Virus record (IMG/VR): IMGVR_UViG_3300013233_000635
Coordinates: 1 to 30,102 of that record
Direction: 5' to 3' (one strand)
DNA: 30,102 nucleotides
DNA from: a virus
The notes beneath the pieces are model-generated. The model was not told the origin of the DNA, searched no databases, and worked only from the letters and a program-made list of their open reading frames with translations. The position numbers and the translations under genes were made by a program. Shown here piece by piece: positions 29,182-30,102 of the stretch (its first letter is position 1; every line of letters begins with the position of its first letter).

Positions 29182-29741
29182 CACTTCACCTTCTCTTCAA
29201 CAGCGGCCAGCAGCATTTCATAGCTGGCTTCAACTTCGCGTACTTCACGCACCAAGCGATTGTATTCACGCCGTGTGGGATCGCGCCCGCCGTCCGACTC
29301 AGGCGCTAGAATTTCTTTCAATAGCAATCCGACATCGCCAGCCTCTTTCATGCAGTTCATTAACTCGGCTTGGATGTCATCGTGATCTTTAATTTCTGGC
29401 ACCCGCACATAAACGCCTTTAGCCAGGGCGCAAAGCTCTTCGAGCGGGAGGGTGTCCATATTGCGCATCAATAAGATTGCGAACTCAATCAACTGGGCTT
29501 CGTGCTGTGTTTCATTCGGGCTCAATTTGTTGCGTACATTGCTTACCTTGTTGCCCGTTAAACGAGCCGCCAAAGCAGTGCCCATGGCTCTAATCTTACG
29601 CCCAGCGGCAGCAAACAAACTGCGCTCCGCACACTCTTCAGACACAACATCGCGGAAGGCTTCGCGGAACTTGATCAACCGCTGCTCTTCGTCATGCGAT
29701 AGATGCGGGTACTTTTCACCCAGAGAGATATTTAACGACAT
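29181..29741 (-). CDS. Phage regulatory CII (CP76)-like protein
   Basis: 186 residues, second gene behind the operators. After an N-terminal helix, GTALAARLTGNKVSNVRNKL followed by SPNETQHEAQLIEF resembles the CP76-type regulator motif (A-x-x-L-x-x-R-N-K-L-x-P-x-x-x-x-H). The C-terminus is a long helix (DPTRREYNRLVREVREVEAS). CII-like proteins favour lysogeny by activating repressor synthesis. The match is from memory and moderate. A perfect 10-bp inverted repeat lies 36 bases before the start. Confidence 0.58.
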   Translation of the reverse strand: MSLNISLGEKYPHLSHDEEQRLIKFREAFRDVVSEECAERSLFAAAGRKIRAMGTALAARLTGNKVSNVRNKLSPNETQHEAQLIEFAILLMRNMDTLPLEELCALAKGVYVRVPEIKDHDDIQAELMNCMKEAGDVGLLLKEILAPESDGGRDPTRREYNRLVREVREVEASYEMLLAAVEEKVK

Positions 29742-29776
29742 TGTGACGAGCCTCTGACCGTTCCCGTCGAGGGATT

Positions 29777-29805
29777 TTCATGCAGCGATAACATTGCTGC
29801 ATGAA
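29777..29805. promoter_or_regulatory. Perfect inverted repeat between the first two early genes
   Basis: TTCATGCAGC (29777-29786) and GCTGCATGAA (29796-29805) are perfect reverse complements with nine bases between. There is no T-run after it on the minus strand, so an operator or an mRNA hairpin affecting the CII-like gene is more likely than a terminator. The gap 29742-29820 has no gene. Confidence 0.7.
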
Positions 29806-29820
29806 GTTGATTAAAAGCAA

Positions 29821-30024
29821 TCATGGTTTTAATGCCTCGGAATCAGGCGTATCAAGCAATGGCGCTGGGTCGATGCCTTCGCGCACGCATGCAGCGAGAA
29901 CCCGATCTGATGCAGTTGGCGATAACGGGTCACTCCAATTGTTCAAGGCTTGGTTTGTAACGCCGATAGCACGAGCGATTTTCGCCTTGCTACCGAATAG
30001 ATTGATTACTTTTTGCATATCCAT
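29821..30024 (-). CDS. Cro/YdaS-like helix-turn-helix repressor
   Basis: 67 residues: MDMQKVINLFGSKAKIARAI, then GVTNQALNNW, a clear helix-turn-helix in the style of Cro and YdaS antitoxin proteins, with a C-terminal segment VREGIDPAPLLD. As the first gene of the early operon, directly behind the operator array at 30035-30101, it probably represses the early and repressor promoters. A start at Met3 is possible; no strong ribosome site is seen. The divergent CI-type repressor should lie past the right edge. Confidence 0.82.
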   Translation of the reverse strand: MDMQKVINLFGSKAKIARAIGVTNQALNNWSDPLSPTASDRVLAACVREGIDPAPLLDTPDSEALKP

Positions 30025-30034
30025 AAGCCGAACT

Positions 30035-30101
30035 GTAAATAACTATTTATATCATGTAAAGGACTATTTACTTGTGTCATGCCATATAAACAATAGTTTA
30101 C
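30035..30101. promoter_or_regulatory. Three operator-like palindromes of the immunity region
   Basis: Three 16-base imperfect palindromes: GTAAATAACTATTTAT (30035-30050), GTAAAGGACTATTTAC (30056-30071) and ATAAACAATAGTTTAC (30086-30101), all built on outer TAAA/TTTA arms. Centres are 21 and 30 bases apart. On the minus strand TTGTTT and TAAATA with a 17-base gap form a possible early promoter overlapping them. This is the arrangement of lambdoid operators between cro and cI. Confidence 0.75.
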
Positions 30102-30102
30102 C

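Noticed and set aside
27000-30102. Right attachment site within the window
   Set aside because: No second copy of the tRNA-Cys 3' end was found, and early genes and operators run up to the edge.

Overview
The window is the left host junction plus nearly all of a tailed, siphovirus-type (lambda/HK97-like) prophage in a proteobacterial chromosome of roughly 50% GC. Host sequence occupies about the first 735 bases: the start of a PhoH-family ATPase with an N-terminal PIN domain (minus strand), a stable-RNA promoter, tRNA-Gly(GCC) and tRNA-Cys(GCA). A P4-type tyrosine integrase follows the tRNA-Cys 3' end, so that tRNA is the probable attachment site. The right attachment site and the divergent repressor lie beyond base 30102. 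The host genus cannot be named from this sequence; the tRNA pair, PhoH gene and dispersed ACAGAG-type repeats suggest Pseudomonadota.

Apart from the integrase, every phage gene reads on the minus strand, from the immunity region at the right edge to the lysis genes beside the integrase. In transcription order: three operator-like palindromes and a Cro/YdaS-like protein (30.1-29.8 kb); a CII(CP76)-like regulator and an AlpA-like protein (29.7-28.9 kb); a tightly overlapping run of small early proteins, several with Cys-pair zinc-ribbon motifs (28.9-25.9 kb); a gpZ-family minor tail protein in an unexpected place; a Toprim primase-helicase with a DUF5906-like ATPase (25.3-22.9 kb); a candidate iteron replication origin (22.65-22.90 kb); small genes and a host-type repeat; then packaging (TerS, a Cys-rich small protein, TerL), a Mor-like regulator, head joining protein, portal, a protease-capsid fusion, connector genes, tail tube, tail chaperones made by a clear -1 frameshift, tape measure, tail tip, collar fibre and fibre chaperone, a membrane/coiled-coil cassette, amidase, holin and a spanin pair.

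The logic is that of a temperate phage. The operator region controls the early operon; the primase-helicase probably acts on the adjacent iterons; TerS/TerL package DNA through the portal into an HK97-fold capsid; chaperones and tape measure set tail length; the tip and fibre bind the host; amidase, holin and spanins lyse it. Almost all adjacent genes overlap by 1 to 4 bases (TGATG, TAATG, ATGA), indicating translational coupling. Several small genes (46 to 58 residues) were recovered by reading through the gaps.

The items most worth a second look are the inverted iteron arrays behind the primase gene, the A8 tract and internal start at the protease/capsid boundary, the displaced gpZ gene, the 7-TM plus coiled-coil cassette before lysis, and a pair of inverted ACAGAG-type repeats, one of them inside a coding region.
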